NCBI RefSeq assembly: GCF_014284195.1
Contig: NZ_JACOGC010000001.1
Location: 1 to 64,000 of the forward strand
DNA length: 64,000 nucleotides
Source of the DNA: Cognatundibacterium griseum
GTDB taxonomy: Bacteria; Pseudomonadota; Gammaproteobacteria; Burkholderiales; Burkholderiaceae_D
Reading direction: 5' to 3'
Translations under genes and position numbers: made by a program
Notes under the pieces: generated by a model
The model's database searches: none
Told to the model about the DNA's origin: nothing
The model's input: only the letters and a program-made list of their open reading frames with translations
Shown here: positions 1 through 9,346 of the stretch, piece by piece
Position numbering within the stretch: position 1 is the stretch's first letter
How the letters are laid out: the number at the start of each line of letters is the position of its first letter

Positions 1-119
1 TTTCTGAACTCCTTCTTGCGAAGGTGTCGCTCACTCAAAATACTGACAGTTCGGCTTCCATTGCTGAAAACCGTCTTGCTTTGTTATTTCTTGCGAACAT
101 TTGATATTTTTTAAGCATG

Positions 120-142
120 CCGGCCAGTTACACTGACCGGTG
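120..142 (-). other. Imperfect hairpin in the rRNA leader
   Basis: Arms CCGGCCAGT and ACTGACCGG pair around a 3-base loop with one mismatch. It lies downstream of boxA and upstream of the expected 16S start. A processing or leader structure is possible, but its role is not shown by sequence. Confidence 0.4.
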
Positions 143-178
143 CGCTTTCATCAAGTGCCCACATTTATTGACTGTTAA

Positions 179-190
179 TTGTTAAAGATC
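179..190 (-). promoter_or_regulatory. rRNA antitermination boxA
   Basis: The minus strand reads GATCTTTAACAA, matching the bacterial boxA core (CTTTAACA) that recruits the NusB/NusE antitermination complex. It lies about 65-75 nt downstream of the predicted transcription start, a normal position for an rRNA leader. Confidence 0.75.
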
Positions 191-199
191 GCTGTCTTG

Positions 200-251
200 T
201 CTGCTGGCTTTTAGAGCTTGCTGGCGAAGCGTTTTGTTCGTCAGCAGCAGA
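200..251 (-). other. boxB-like stem between rrn promoter and boxA
   Basis: TCTGCTG (245-251 read on the minus strand) and CAGCAGA (200-206) can pair as a 7-bp stem enclosing about 38 nt. A stem just upstream of boxA is typical of rRNA leaders. The pairing is seen; the function is inferred. Confidence 0.45.
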
Positions 252-259
252 GAAACGAG

Positions 260-288
260 ATTATGAACGACTTAACGCACACTGTCAA
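260..288 (-). promoter_or_regulatory. Strong sigma-70 promoter of the rrn operon
   Basis: On the minus strand, TTGACA (288-283) and CATAAT (265-260) are separated by exactly 17 bp. The consensus -35, optimal spacer and near-consensus -10 match an rRNA promoter. Start of transcription is expected near 253. The boxA that follows supports the assignment. Confidence 0.75.
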
Positions 289-454
289 CTACCCGGTTTA
301 AACAATCATCGTCCCGGACAATGTTTGAATGACATGCCCCTCCGATCAATCATTCGCGGTACCAGAAAATAGACGCACTCAGCAACTGCTTACCAGCTTC
401 GATGTCGTGTCATACCATCGAGGAGCAGCACTTTAAGCGCGTCATTTGGAAGAG

Positions 455-2902
455 TTACTTTTCCAATAATTCGGCAGAGCGGATCAGCGTATGAATAGCC
501 CGCTCAAATAAGGGCGCCGTTTCAACCAGCTTTACTGCGCCTTGCTGGGATAGCGCCACGAAACCGGGGGCACTCAGGATAACCGGCACTTCCTGCCCCT
601 CCACACTGAGGACGAAATTACTGTTATTGGGATTGACCCAGTTGATGCAGCCTTGTCCCATCAGATCCGGCATATTAAAAATTACAGGGGTGCCGCTTAC
701 CAAAGAACGCGGCAGCGCCTTGGATGATGGTGTTAATTTGACAGGTTCGGCAATACCAGCCATTTGCCCAGCCATCTCTTCTGCTGGCGATCCCTCGTTC
801 AGCAAAATTGCCTCGACCCCGACTTTGGCCAACACGTCTCTCAGGTATACCAGCATTTCTGCATATTCCGCCTCAGTCAGATTAGCAGGTGGCATGACCG
901 GCTGCTGTTGCAGGAATTCCCGAAATGCCTGACGCACCTCCGCCAGCGGCTCGGCCGGCATATCCCGTTCCGTTGTCCGCAGCGCGCGGCCATGCGCATC
1001 ATTGAGCCAATTTAGTAAGGCATTCTGTTTGAACTGACTCCAGGACAGCAACTCCATCCCAAGCCTCAGGTCGGCCAGTAACTGCGGCAATCTCACCGAC
1101 AGCTGAGTATTGTCTTCAGGGGACATCTTGGGCAACATGCTCCAGAGAATGTCGGGCACAAACATCCTGAGACGCCGGGCCAGCGCAGCATCACGCCGTT
1201 CGGCCATGTAAATGACGCGTATCCAATCATTTTCAAGGATATTGCGGAACTGATCCGGAACTGCGCGGGCACTCAGTATTCTTTTCAGTAAGGCAGCCGT
1301 TTGTACAAACTGGGTATAACGAATCTGGGCTTCCTCGATCGATTTAACGACACGCCGGATTTGTTTATTGTGGGATTTCAGTTCCCGTGAAACGAAAGTC
1401 TCAAAGCGATGATCAATCCGTTCAAACAATCCCGGCACACTGCAATCATGGCGCGCAAGGGTTTTGAAAATCCGGGTAATCTCTTCCTCCAGACGGGGAT
1501 TGAAGGCCGGCAGGTGTTGGGCTCCGATGGTTACGGTACTGATTCTGTTCAAGAGTACTTGTGCAGGATGTTCCGGCTGATGCAGAAAATCCGGTTCCAG
1601 CAAAGCGAGCTGCAACAGCAGATAGGCCAGCCGCCCCAGTTCCGTGCGCAGGGAGACGGTCAGCAGAGGATCTTTCAGCACAGATGCCATCAACATTGCC
1701 ATCATGTCGATCGTCATGGATTCTTTACCGGAATCCGCAAGCGCCATCAAGGCTGAACGCTGTTCATAAATCAGGTTGCGGACCTCATCCTCTTTCAGCA
1801 TTTGAGAACAATCCGGCACCTGAGATTTGTGCATCTCTCCCAGTGTGCGGATGAGCTGGTCACCGTGGGCTGTCTGATCGACCTGATCAACCTCCCCGGA
1901 CTTGCCGGTCACTGGCGCTGGTGTATTCCCAGCAAAAAACATTTGTGCCAGCTGATCGCGCAAACTGACTGCATGCGGCAACCAGTTTAAAGCCGAAGGT
2001 ACATGTGCAACAGACTGCGGCATCTGCAGAGATACCTGTGATCCGGGGGCGGCCCGATCAGCCCGTAAAACCTGAAACAGGCGTTCCATGCTGATTGCAG
2101 ACACGGGTTCCAGCGGCGGAAAATGAGTGCCACTCACTCCGCCTGCATAAGCGCCCGCAGACATCTCAGCAGATGGTGCATAACCGGCAGACGAGGTTGC
2201 ACCATATCGGAATTCACTTGCCTGCTGACCGACAGGACTGATGCTCTCAGGCGCCTTATTAATCTTCAGCGTCAGCTGGGCATAAATACCTTGCTTTTCA
2301 AGGGCGGTATTTGCCTCCTGATAAATGGTGGCAACTTTTTCTTCCAGACATTGCCCCAGGTGTGTCACCAGTATGCCGGTCACCTCCTGATTCAGCCGCA
2401 AAGCGTCCACCGACTGGGAAAGCGCGCGCAATAACAGGTAGGGACGAAACGGATTTTCCCGCTCAATGATGTCATCCTGACCGAACAAAACCGCGATGCG
2501 GATATTCAGATCAATCAGTTCTTGTCCTGCCGCATCACGCAACAATTGCGTGAGGCTGTTAAAACGCAAAGAGTCTTCAAAAGCCGATGAATCGAGCAAA
2601 CTCAGGGATTGTGCAGAAACGGATAAAGCAGATGAACTAGGGCGAAACGTCTGATAGGCCGTCTGCATGCTACGGTCAAGCAACTGCTGCATGTTTCCGC
2701 CGAGCAGCCGGAACAATTCTTCCCTGCGCTCCTGCAGCACAAGCCGTGCACTGAACACGTCCGCCTTTTCGCCTGCCGGATAATCAGTATCCGATTTCAG
2801 ATACAGTGACTCAATCGCATTTGGAACAATATCGGTGACCGCGCGTTCAAAGGCATTGAAAAATGCCGTGCGGGTAATCGAGAGAATATCAGTCAGTGCC
2901 AT
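455..2902 (-). CDS. DUF1631 family protein
   Basis: An 815-residue predicted cytoplasmic protein, with no signal peptide or membrane segment. It looks like the DUF1631 family, common in Burkholderiales and relatives and sometimes mislabelled thymidine phosphorylase. The N-terminal third and the helical middle are continuous, and the conserved-looking C-terminal region (from about residue 690) contains LVSGTPVIFNMPD and a beta-rich end. The function of the family is unknown to me. It is the last protein gene before the leftward rrn promoter, so read-through toward the rRNA operon is conceivable; I see no clear terminator between them. The start gives the family-like opening MALTDILS. Family assignment is by recognition, not by search. 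Confidence 0.75.
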   Translation of the reverse strand: MALTDILSITRTAFFNAFERAVTDIVPNAIESLYLKSDTDYPAGEKADVFSARLVLQERREELFRLLGGNMQQLLDRSMQTAYQTFRPSSSALSVSAQSLSLLDSSAFEDSLRFNSLTQLLRDAAGQELIDLNIRIAVLFGQDDIIERENPFRPYLLLRALSQSVDALRLNQEVTGILVTHLGQCLEEKVATIYQEANTALEKQGIYAQLTLKINKAPESISPVGQQASEFRYGATSSAGYAPSAEMSAGAYAGGVSGTHFPPLEPVSAISMERLFQVLRADRAAPGSQVSLQMPQSVAHVPSALNWLPHAVSLRDQLAQMFFAGNTPAPVTGKSGEVDQVDQTAHGDQLIRTLGEMHKSQVPDCSQMLKEDEVRNLIYEQRSALMALADSGKESMTIDMMAMLMASVLKDPLLTVSLRTELGRLAYLLLQLALLEPDFLHQPEHPAQVLLNRISTVTIGAQHLPAFNPRLEEEITRIFKTLARHDCSVPGLFERIDHRFETFVSRELKSHNKQIRRVVKSIEEAQIRYTQFVQTAALLKRILSARAVPDQFRNILENDWIRVIYMAERRDAALARRLRMFVPDILWSMLPKMSPEDNTQLSVRLPQLLADLRLGMELLSWSQFKQNALLNWLNDAHGRALRTTERDMPAEPLAEVRQAFREFLQQQPVMPPANLTEAEYAEMLVYLRDVLAKVGVEAILLNEGSPAEEMAGQMAGIAEPVKLTPSSKALPRSLVSGTPVIFNMPDLMGQGCINWVNPNNSNFVLSVEGQEVPVILSAPGFVALSQQGAVKLVETAPLFERAIHTLIRSAELLEK

Positions 2903-3007
2903 CGGTGTTTTTTGATTGCCGGAAATGATCCATACAATATAACGAATCCGTCATCCACTGTACAACCCTAGGCACAAAGCGGTTATAAAACCTCAAAAAC
3001 CTTCCGT

Positions 3008-5593
3008 TCAGGCCGCTTTTTTCTTGCGAACGGTTTTCTTTGGCGCGGCAGTTTCAGCAACAGCCTCCGCTTTGGCTGCCGCCGCCGCACCCGTCTTTTT
3101 GGCCGCCGGAGCCTTCGCCTTGCGCTCTTCAAATTCGAAGCTGACCTTGCCATCCTTCCCGCGCACCAGAAACGCTTTGAATGGACGGCGCGTGCGCTGA
3201 GAAACAAAGCCGGGCAACAAATCCGTTTTGCCATCGACCAGCAGCTTCGTCATCTGCTCAGGTAAAATTTCTTGCTGCAGAATGATACGTCCGCTGCGGA
3301 AATCACAAGCCTTGGGTTTGGCAACCGTTTTTTCGCACACGTAAGTCAGCCCCATTTCATACACGCCGCTACCGCATTTCGGACAAGGGCCAAGCGATTG
3401 CTGATCACTGAAATCGACGCCTTCGCCATCCTCACCCTCATCCTGGTTTTGTCCGAAATCGAATTCCAGCTTCAGATTATGGTGTTCCGTATCCGGCACG
3501 ATCTTGAGTATGGCGGCAAACGGTCTTCCCATTTTGGAACGGAATCCCTGCAATGGACCGATCTCGCGTTTCGCCAGCAATTCCTCGACTTCTGCAACTT
3601 CAAACTGCCGGCTGCCAGGCGTTTTGCTCATGGAAAATTCGCACTTGGTACAGGCAAAACGACGGTAATTTTCCTTGACCACACCGCCGCAATGCGGGCA
3701 GGGCGTATGCAACGTGGCATAGTCGCCAGGGATGGTGTCGTTGTCGTATTCCTTTGCGCGTTTGACGATGATCTGTGTCATCTGGGCAATTTCACGCATG
3801 AATTCATCGCGGCTGATCTTGCCTTTTTCCATCTGCGACAGCTTGTATTCCCATTCGCCGGTCAGCTCAGGGGAAGTCAGCTCGTCAACGCCGAGGCCGC
3901 GCAGCAAAGTCATCAGCTGAAACGCTTTTGCGGTCGGCATCAGTTCGCGGCCTTCACGCAGTAAATATTTTTCGGTCAGCAAGCCTTCAATGATCGCCGC
4001 GCGGGTCGCCGGTGTGCCGAGCCCCTTGCCTGCCATCGCTTCACGCAGGTCGCCGTCATCGACCAGTTTACCGGCGCCTTCCATTGCCGACAGCAGGGTC
4101 GCTTCCGAATACCGTGCAGGCGGTTTAGTGACCAGACCATGTGCGGCAATTTCTTCGGTCAGGACTTTTTCGCCTTTGGCGACCGGCACCAGCGTGCCTT
4201 TGCCTTCGCCGTCTTTTTCTTCCAGCGCTTCCTTGCCGTAAATTGCCAGCCAGCCGGCATTCGTCATGACCTTGCCTTCGGTTTTGAACTGATGGCCGGA
4301 GACTTCGGTGATGCGGGTTGTGACCTGGAATTCGGCCGCCGGGAAAAACACTGCCATGAAGCGACGCGTCACCAGATCGTATAGCTTTTGCTCAGGTTCA
4401 GATAAATTTTTCGGTGCCTGGCCGGTCGGGATGATCGCAAAGTGATCGCTGATTTTGCTATTGTCAAAAATCCGCTTGTTCGGCTTGATCCATTTGTTTT
4501 TCAGAATCTGGGCGGCGAACTGCTGATAGTTGTGATTTTCAGAAACGGTTTCCAGAATCTGTTTCGTCGTTTCCAGATAGTCTTCCGGCAGATGCCGGGA
4601 ATCGGTACGCGGATAGGTCAGTACCTTGTGTTTTTCGTACAGGGCTTGCGCCAGACCGAGGGTATTTTTGGCTGAAAAACCGAATCTGGCATTGGCTTCG
4701 CGCTGCAGGCTGGTGAGGTCGAATAAGGCCGGCGCCATCTGGGTCGCCGGCTTGGATTCCTCGGTCACCGTACCCTGACGGCTGCGGCAGGCTGCAACGA
4801 TGGATTCCGCTGCCGCTTTGCTCCACAGACGTTCGGCTTTCTTTTCCGGGTCGTGTTCGTCCTTTTTGAATTGCGGGTCGAGCCAGCGTCCTTCGTAAAT
4901 ACCGGCGGCGCAGACGAACTCGGCACGGACTTCCCAGAAGTCGCGCGAGACGAATTTCTTTATCTTTTCTTCACGCTCAACCACAATCGACAAGGTCGGC
5001 GTCTGTACCCGGCCAACCGTGGTCAGATAAAAACCGCCTTCTTTTGAATTGAACGCCGTCATCGCGCGGGTGCCGTTGATGCCGATCAGCCAGTCGGCTT
5101 CGGAACGGCAGCGCGCCGCATCGGCCAGCGGCAGCATTTCCGCATCGCTGCGCAATTTATGAAAACCATCGCGGATCGCAGCCGGCGTCATCGATTGCAG
5201 CCACAGGCGCTGCACCGGCTGTTTGGCCTTGGCATGCTGCGCGATCAGCCGGAAAATCAGCTCTCCCTCGCGGCCCGCGTCGCAGGCGTTGATCATGTTT
5301 GCCACATCTTTACGCTTGATCAGCTTGGTCAGCACTTTCAGGCGCGATTCAGTTTTGGCGATCGGATTCAGCGCAAAATGCGGTGGGATCATCGGCAAAT
5401 GGGTAAAACTCCATTTGCCGCGTTTGACGTCGTATTCTTCCGGAACGGTAATTTCGAGCAAATGACCAACCGCGGAAGACAGCACGTAGTCGTCAGATTC
5501 AAAAAAGTCATCATGCTTGGTGAAGCCCCCCAGCGCTTTCGCAATGTCAGCGGCAACGGAGGGTTTTTCGGCAATGATGAGCGTTTTTGTCAT
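3008..5593 (-). CDS. topB: DNA topoisomerase III
   Basis: Type IA topoisomerase that relaxes negative supercoils and decatenates replication or recombination intermediates by transient single-strand cleavage. The Toprim domain opens with IIAEKPS (Glu9) and carries DAGREGE near residue 105. The catalytic tyrosine is in TYPRTDSRHLP, about residue 327. Two C-terminal zinc-ribbon-like segments follow (CPHC...CTKC and CPKC...C), then a Lys/Ala-rich tail. That tail is typical of proteobacterial TopB and likely contacts DNA. At 861 residues it is long, because of the added zinc segments and tail. I chose the ATG at 5593 over an upstream in-frame TTG (5626), because translation beginning MTKTLIIAEKPS is standard. 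It lies downstream of smg on the same strand after 167 bp. Confidence 0.93.
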   Translation of the reverse strand: MTKTLIIAEKPSVAADIAKALGGFTKHDDFFESDDYVLSSAVGHLLEITVPEEYDVKRGKWSFTHLPMIPPHFALNPIAKTESRLKVLTKLIKRKDVANMINACDAGREGELIFRLIAQHAKAKQPVQRLWLQSMTPAAIRDGFHKLRSDAEMLPLADAARCRSEADWLIGINGTRAMTAFNSKEGGFYLTTVGRVQTPTLSIVVEREEKIKKFVSRDFWEVRAEFVCAAGIYEGRWLDPQFKKDEHDPEKKAERLWSKAAAESIVAACRSRQGTVTEESKPATQMAPALFDLTSLQREANARFGFSAKNTLGLAQALYEKHKVLTYPRTDSRHLPEDYLETTKQILETVSENHNYQQFAAQILKNKWIKPNKRIFDNSKISDHFAIIPTGQAPKNLSEPEQKLYDLVTRRFMAVFFPAAEFQVTTRITEVSGHQFKTEGKVMTNAGWLAIYGKEALEEKDGEGKGTLVPVAKGEKVLTEEIAAHGLVTKPPARYSEATLLSAMEGAGKLVDDGDLREAMAGKGLGTPATRAAIIEGLLTEKYLLREGRELMPTAKAFQLMTLLRGLGVDELTSPELTGEWEYKLSQMEKGKISRDEFMREIAQMTQIIVKRAKEYDNDTIPGDYATLHTPCPHCGGVVKENYRRFACTKCEFSMSKTPGSRQFEVAEVEELLAKREIGPLQGFRSKMGRPFAAILKIVPDTEHHNLKLEFDFGQNQDEGEDGEGVDFSDQQSLGPCPKCGSGVYEMGLTYVCEKTVAKPKACDFRSGRIILQQEILPEQMTKLLVDGKTDLLPGFVSQRTRRPFKAFLVRGKDGKVSFEFEERKAKAPAAKKTGAAAAAKAEAVAETAAPKKTVRKKKAA

Positions 5594-5760
5594 TTCGGAG
5601 TTCTCGAATAGTTTTTTGTGCCGCAAAAATGTCTAATAAACAACATTTTTACAAAATAAGCGTAAGACTAACCTAAATCAACGCGGAATGATAAACGTGC
5701 AGACCGGAAAATCGCGTTCTGGACACGATTTTTGTCAGAAATCTCCGATTCACGAAAAGA

Positions 5761-6225
5761 TTAATGCAAAAGACGCGGGGCACTGTCGTCATCTGACAAC
5801 AATAACTCATCAAACATCAGCATATCGGGCTCGGCACCCTGACTCCACAGCATCATCAGGACAATGATCCGCAATTTATCCAACGGTAGCGGCGACTCGT
5901 TGACGGCCAGCGCCCGTTCGATCACGATTTCGCGCTGGATCGGAGTCAGCAGGCCTGCAGACTCCAGAAACTGGATAAATCCGATGGCGGACATGCCCAG
6001 TGCAATCTGTTCCGGCTGGGCATAAATCCGGAAGCCCTGGGAAGTCCAGGTGGGAGTCTGTGTCTGCTGATTGGTATTGGCCAGGCCTGTGAGCCAGTCA
6101 ATGGCTTCAGAAATTTCATCTTCGGGAAAGCCGACAGCAGACAGTTTTTTGACCAGCGCCGCCGTGTCCGGACAGGCATCAGGACGATAATACGTTTCGT
6201 AGAGGTAAACAAGAATATCAAACAT
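5761..6225 (-). CDS. smg: Smg family protein (DUF494)
   Basis: A 154-residue cytoplasmic protein starting [12 protein letters not shown], the hallmark opening of the Smg/DUF494 family. It is usually encoded beside dprA in beta- and gammaproteobacteria, as here. The molecular role is not established. The N-terminal half is a helical domain (to about residue 75) and the C-terminal half contains [23 protein letters not shown], which resembles other Smg proteins. A possible promoter, TTGTTT-N17-TAGAGT, ends only a few bases before the ATG. Transcription from it would give an almost leaderless mRNA, so expression from the upstream LysM-dprA transcript is also plausible. Confidence 0.9.
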   Translation of the reverse strand: MFDILVYLYETYYRPDACPDTAALVKKLSAVGFPEDEISEAIDWLTGLANTNQQTQTPTWTSQGFRIYAQPEQIALGMSAIGFIQFLESAGLLTPIQREIVIERALAVNESPLPLDKLRIIVLMMLWSQGAEPDMLMFDELLLSDDDSAPRLLH

Positions 6226-6356
6226 GCCCCTACTCTATCTGCTGAACGCTTTTCAAACAAGCCCCCTGCTCAGATATCCCCGCCTGATAGGGCGTTATCA
6301 CAGCATAAAGGGGGAGTATCTTTCCTTTTCGACCAGAGCTCCGCATATCGACTGGC

Positions 6357-6391
6357 TATCCCAATATACTCCCTGGGAGTATATTGGGATA
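6357..6391. repeat. 35-bp perfect palindrome in the dprA-smg gap
   Basis: Two 17-bp arms (6357-6373 and 6375-6391) are perfect inverted copies around a single T at 6374. The core is ATACTCCCTGGGAGTAT. No T-run follows on either strand, so it is a poor intrinsic terminator. The core fits the TACT-N7-AGTA layout of RcnR/CsoR-family operators. A related site stands upstream of the CsoR/RcnR-family gene at 59448-59762. A lone half-site, GGGAGTATC, occurs nearby at 6312-6320. Its operator role is inferred. Confidence 0.6.
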
Positions 6392-6400
6392 CAACTTTGC

Positions 6401-7507
6401 TCAGCCCAGACGGCGGTAGAAGCCGCCGGGCAAGGATTCCAGTTCGCCTGCCAGTTCCAGCGCCAGCAGCTGGCTGCTGAGTTCGGCAATCTCCAGCCCG
6501 CTGCGCATAGCCAGCACATCCAGCGGCAGAGGATCAAACCCCATCACAGTCAGCAAGGCCGGTACATCGGCAGTCTGTAATGCAGCATCGTTCTGGCTGG
6601 CAGGCGCTGCCTGCGGTATCGCAGTCAAAAAATAGTCCGGGAGTTCGTCAAGAATATCCTGTGCAGTTTCCACCAGTTTCGCGCCTTGCCTGATCAGCTG
6701 ATGACAACCTTTTGCCAGCGGAGAATGGATAGAACCCGGAATCGCAAACACATCCCGCCCCTGTTCGGCAGCCATGCGGGCTGTAATCAGGGAACCGGAC
6801 TGCGCCGCTGCCTCCACCACCAGCACGCCTTTGGACAAACCGGAAATAATCCGGTTGCGACGAGGGAAATTACTGGCAATCGCTGGCGTTCCCAGTGGGT
6901 ATTCACTCACAAGACAGCCCGTTTCGGCGATCTGATGCGCCAGACTGCGGTGCCGGGCCGGATAGACAATATCGGCGCCGGTACCGATCACGGCAATTGT
7001 GGAGCCTGCACCGCGCAATGCTCCCTGATGTGCCGCCGCGTCGATGCCGGCAGCCAGACCGGAAACCACCGTCAGCCCTGCCTGACTCAGTGCCTCGGCG
7101 AATTGCGCCGCATCACGGACACCCTGCGTACTGGCATGGCGGCTGCCGACCATGCCAATGCCAGCTGCGCGTAACAGTTCCACGCGGCCTTTCACATATA
7201 AGATCAGCGGAGGATCAGGAATTTCGAGCAGGTCAGAGGGATAGCGCGGGTCGGCGCGGGTCAGCACCTGATTCCCGGCTACGGCACACCAATCCTGTAT
7301 GCGTCCGTGCAGCTGCTGCAACGCTGGGTCCGGGGCGTTCAGCAAGGCGGCCGTCACTCTGGCGGATACCACGCTGCGCAAGGCATCCGGGCTGGCCGTA
7401 AAAATGGCTTGCGGGGTTCCGAATGCGGAAAGCAATTGTGCCGCCGTCGCCGGGCCAACGCCCGACGTCTGCTCCAGCCGGAGCCAGGAGAAGAAATCCT
7501 GTTCCAT
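6401..7507 (-). CDS. dprA: DNA-processing protein DprA
   Basis: In natural transformation DprA binds incoming single-stranded DNA and loads RecA; it is also kept in non-competent bacteria. The 368 residues show a short N-terminal helix-hairpin-helix region (SGVGPATAAQLL, about 15-26). A Rossmann-like DprA core follows, with GMVGSRHAS, VVSGLAAGIDAAAH and NFPRRNRIISGLS. A C-terminal winged-helix-like DprA_WH region starts after about residue 305 (LLTVMGFDPLPLDVL). It sits 14 bp downstream of the LysM gene and upstream of smg, the usual Burkholderiales order. A perfect palindrome begins 9 bp past its stop codon. Confidence 0.93.
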   Translation of the reverse strand: MEQDFFSWLRLEQTSGVGPATAAQLLSAFGTPQAIFTASPDALRSVVSARVTAALLNAPDPALQQLHGRIQDWCAVAGNQVLTRADPRYPSDLLEIPDPPLILYVKGRVELLRAAGIGMVGSRHASTQGVRDAAQFAEALSQAGLTVVSGLAAGIDAAAHQGALRGAGSTIAVIGTGADIVYPARHRSLAHQIAETGCLVSEYPLGTPAIASNFPRRNRIISGLSKGVLVVEAAAQSGSLITARMAAEQGRDVFAIPGSIHSPLAKGCHQLIRQGAKLVETAQDILDELPDYFLTAIPQAAPASQNDAALQTADVPALLTVMGFDPLPLDVLAMRSGLEIAELSSQLLALELAGELESLPGGFYRRLG

Positions 7508-7521
7508 CCGGACGTCAGGAA

Positions 7522-8649
7522 TTACTGCTGTGGAGAACGTGCGACGTCGCCCACTTTGACAAAATCAGTCACCTGCATCACCAGACCGTAAGAAATCGTG
7601 TCAAAAACACGGAAAATAAACACATTGCCATAATGCACATCCGGCAATTTGATCTTGCGGTTATTATCCGTACGGTCATTCATCACCTGTCCGTAGCGCT
7701 CCAGCGACAGCACTGTCCCGAGATCGAGCCCATGCTCCCGTCCGCGGTTGATGGCGATAATCTGGTTCTGGCCCGCTACCGAAACACCGCCGTATACACT
7801 GACGACGCGCGCATTGACCTCATCGGCCGGAGGATGCGGCACATAACTCAGGATCGGCGTCGGCGGAATCGGCAGCAAACGGTCGCCGATCGACATTTCT
7901 TCTTTGGTATTCACCACGCTGAACGTGTGTACGTCACTACGTTCGGTGTCGTCCGGTTCACGCACCAGCTTGACGGTACCGACAAAAGCAGCTTCATAGC
8001 CAATCACACTGCCGTTATCCGGATCTTTCAGCGGTACGCCAGGGCGAAATACCTGGAACGAGGTACCACCATCGAGATCGCCACGGACATACGCCGTTTC
8101 GCCCTGCCCCAGATTGACGCGGCTCTCGCTGGCCGAAACGATACGCGGCGTCCGCTCCAGCACTGACGGCTCGACAATCAGCGGCTGCGACAAGAACGGC
8201 TCAATCGCAGAAGCCGGAATCGACGGAATCGCATTCGTGCCCAGACCTTGCACCCGCGAACGCGGGGACAGTTTCACCGTTGGCACACCGCCCTCCATGC
8301 CGGAGGAGCCGGTGGCATTCGCCAGCCGCAAACGCTGATTGGCCCGGTCAAAATAAATAATCTGCCCCGGATAGATCCAGTGGGGGTTACGGATTTCTTC
8401 CCGGTTCATCCCCCATACCTGCGGCCAGCACCAGGGATTCCGGATAAACTGCCCGGCGATTCCCCACAGCGTGTCGCCGCTGACAACCTCATGTTTATCC
8501 GGTGCATCCGGCAAAAACGCGCATTGACTGCTGCGGGCAATCGCCTGTGCCTGGGCTGTGGTCGCCTCGCCGGGCGCTGCCAGCGCGAGACTGGTCATCA
8601 CTGGCAAACCACCAGCGAGAAAAGCGGCTATTGTGCTAAACTTTTTCAT
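7522..8649 (-). CDS. LysM-domain exported protein
   Basis: A 375-residue envelope protein. An N-terminal signal peptide (MKKFSTIAAFLAGG... to about ALAAPG, residue 26) is followed by a LysM peptidoglycan-binding motif (HEVVSGDTLWGIAGQF, about 52-67), ending near IRNPHWIYPGQII. The rest is a beta-rich region without a recognised catalytic site. The same protein is found upstream of dprA in many Burkholderiales; its exact role is unknown. I chose the ATG at 8649 because a GGA lies 8 bases upstream and a signal peptide follows directly. An ATG two codons earlier (8655) and a longer frame to 8745 are alternatives. It probably heads the LysM-dprA-smg operon and diverges from def. Confidence 0.85.
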   Translation of the reverse strand: MKKFSTIAAFLAGGLPVMTSLALAAPGEATTAQAQAIARSSQCAFLPDAPDKHEVVSGDTLWGIAGQFIRNPWCWPQVWGMNREEIRNPHWIYPGQIIYFDRANQRLRLANATGSSGMEGGVPTVKLSPRSRVQGLGTNAIPSIPASAIEPFLSQPLIVEPSVLERTPRIVSASESRVNLGQGETAYVRGDLDGGTSFQVFRPGVPLKDPDNGSVIGYEAAFVGTVKLVREPDDTERSDVHTFSVVNTKEEMSIGDRLLPIPPTPILSYVPHPPADEVNARVVSVYGGVSVAGQNQIIAINRGREHGLDLGTVLSLERYGQVMNDRTDNNRKIKLPDVHYGNVFIFRVFDTISYGLVMQVTDFVKVGDVARSPQQ

Positions 8650-8818
8650 GAACATGATCCGATGCAAAGTGCTGCAAAACAGCAAACTGGCCCGCAGACA
8701 CCTGCGTACAGGCGGCAGCTTGCAAAACTTGCCAAATTGAATCAAATTCTGCCCATAAATCCTTGAACTAGCAAGAAAAACAGCGCAATAGCCATCCTGG
8801 TTTGTTGTGAAATGTCTT

Positions 8819-9346
8819 ATGTCTATATTAAATATTTTGCGTTATCCCGATCCGCGCCTGCATAAAGTGGCCAAACCAGTCACCGTTTTTGACGCACGGC
8901 TCAAGCAACTGGTGGCTGATATGGCCGAAACCATGTACGAAGCGCCGGGCGTTGGTCTGGCAGCAACCCAGGTCGATGTACATGAGCAACTGGTGGTGAT
9001 TGACGTATCGGAAACAAATGACCAGCTGCAGGTATTCATCAATCCTGAAATCATCTGGGCCAGCGCAGAAAAAAAGGTCTATGACGAAGGCTGCCTGTCG
9101 GTGCCCGGCATTTATGACGGCGTAGAACGCCCGGCTGAAGTCAAAGTCCGCGCGCTGGATGCCGACGGCAATTCATTTGAAATCCATGCAACGGATTTGC
9201 TGGCGGTCTGCATCCAGCACGAAATGGATCATCTGAAAGGCAAAGTGTTTGTTGAATACCTGTCGCCACTGAAGCGTAACCGCATCAAAACCAGACTGCA
9301 AAAAGAAGAGCGGGAAATGCAGAAAAAATCGGGTGAGCGCCGATGA
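8819..9346 (+). CDS. def: Peptide deformylase
   Basis: Removes the formyl group from the N-terminal methionine of nascent proteins; a metal-dependent cytoplasmic hydrolase. All three family motifs are present: GVGLAATQ (motif 1), EGCLSVPG (motif 2, metal-ligand Cys) and [12 protein letters not shown] (motif 3, HExxH). The 175-residue length is normal. I chose the ATG at 8819 ([14 protein letters not shown]) because most family members open this way; a GTG at 8807 is in frame. It overlaps fmt by 4 bp (ATGA), so the two are translationally coupled, as in many bacteria. Confidence 0.95.
   Translation: MSILNILRYPDPRLHKVAKPVTVFDARLKQLVADMAETMYEAPGVGLAATQVDVHEQLVVIDVSETNDQLQVFINPEIIWASAEKKVYDEGCLSVPGIYDGVERPAEVKVRALDADGNSFEIHATDLLAVCIQHEMDHLKGKVFVEYLSPLKRNRIKTRLQKEEREMQKKSGERR

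Larger units (their letters stand above)
1..253 (-). other. 16S rRNA leader of an rrn operon (16S gene beyond left edge)
   Basis: Read on the minus strand, this stretch has the order expected of an rRNA leader: a strong promoter, a stem, a boxA, then the segment TGTGGGCACTTGATG at about 150-164. That segment closely resembles the TGTGGGCACTCGAAG segment that follows boxA in the Escherichia coli 16S leader. No protein-coding frame is convincing here. The mature 16S start is not reached, so the rRNA gene should begin just left of base 1. The 16S placement, rather than the pre-23S spacer, is inferred from the promoter directly upstream. Confidence 0.7.

Noticed and set aside
5713-5738. Inverted repeat AAAATCG...CGATTTT between smg and topB
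   Set aside because: Only 7 bp, with its T-run on the plus strand where no gene ends; probably incidental.
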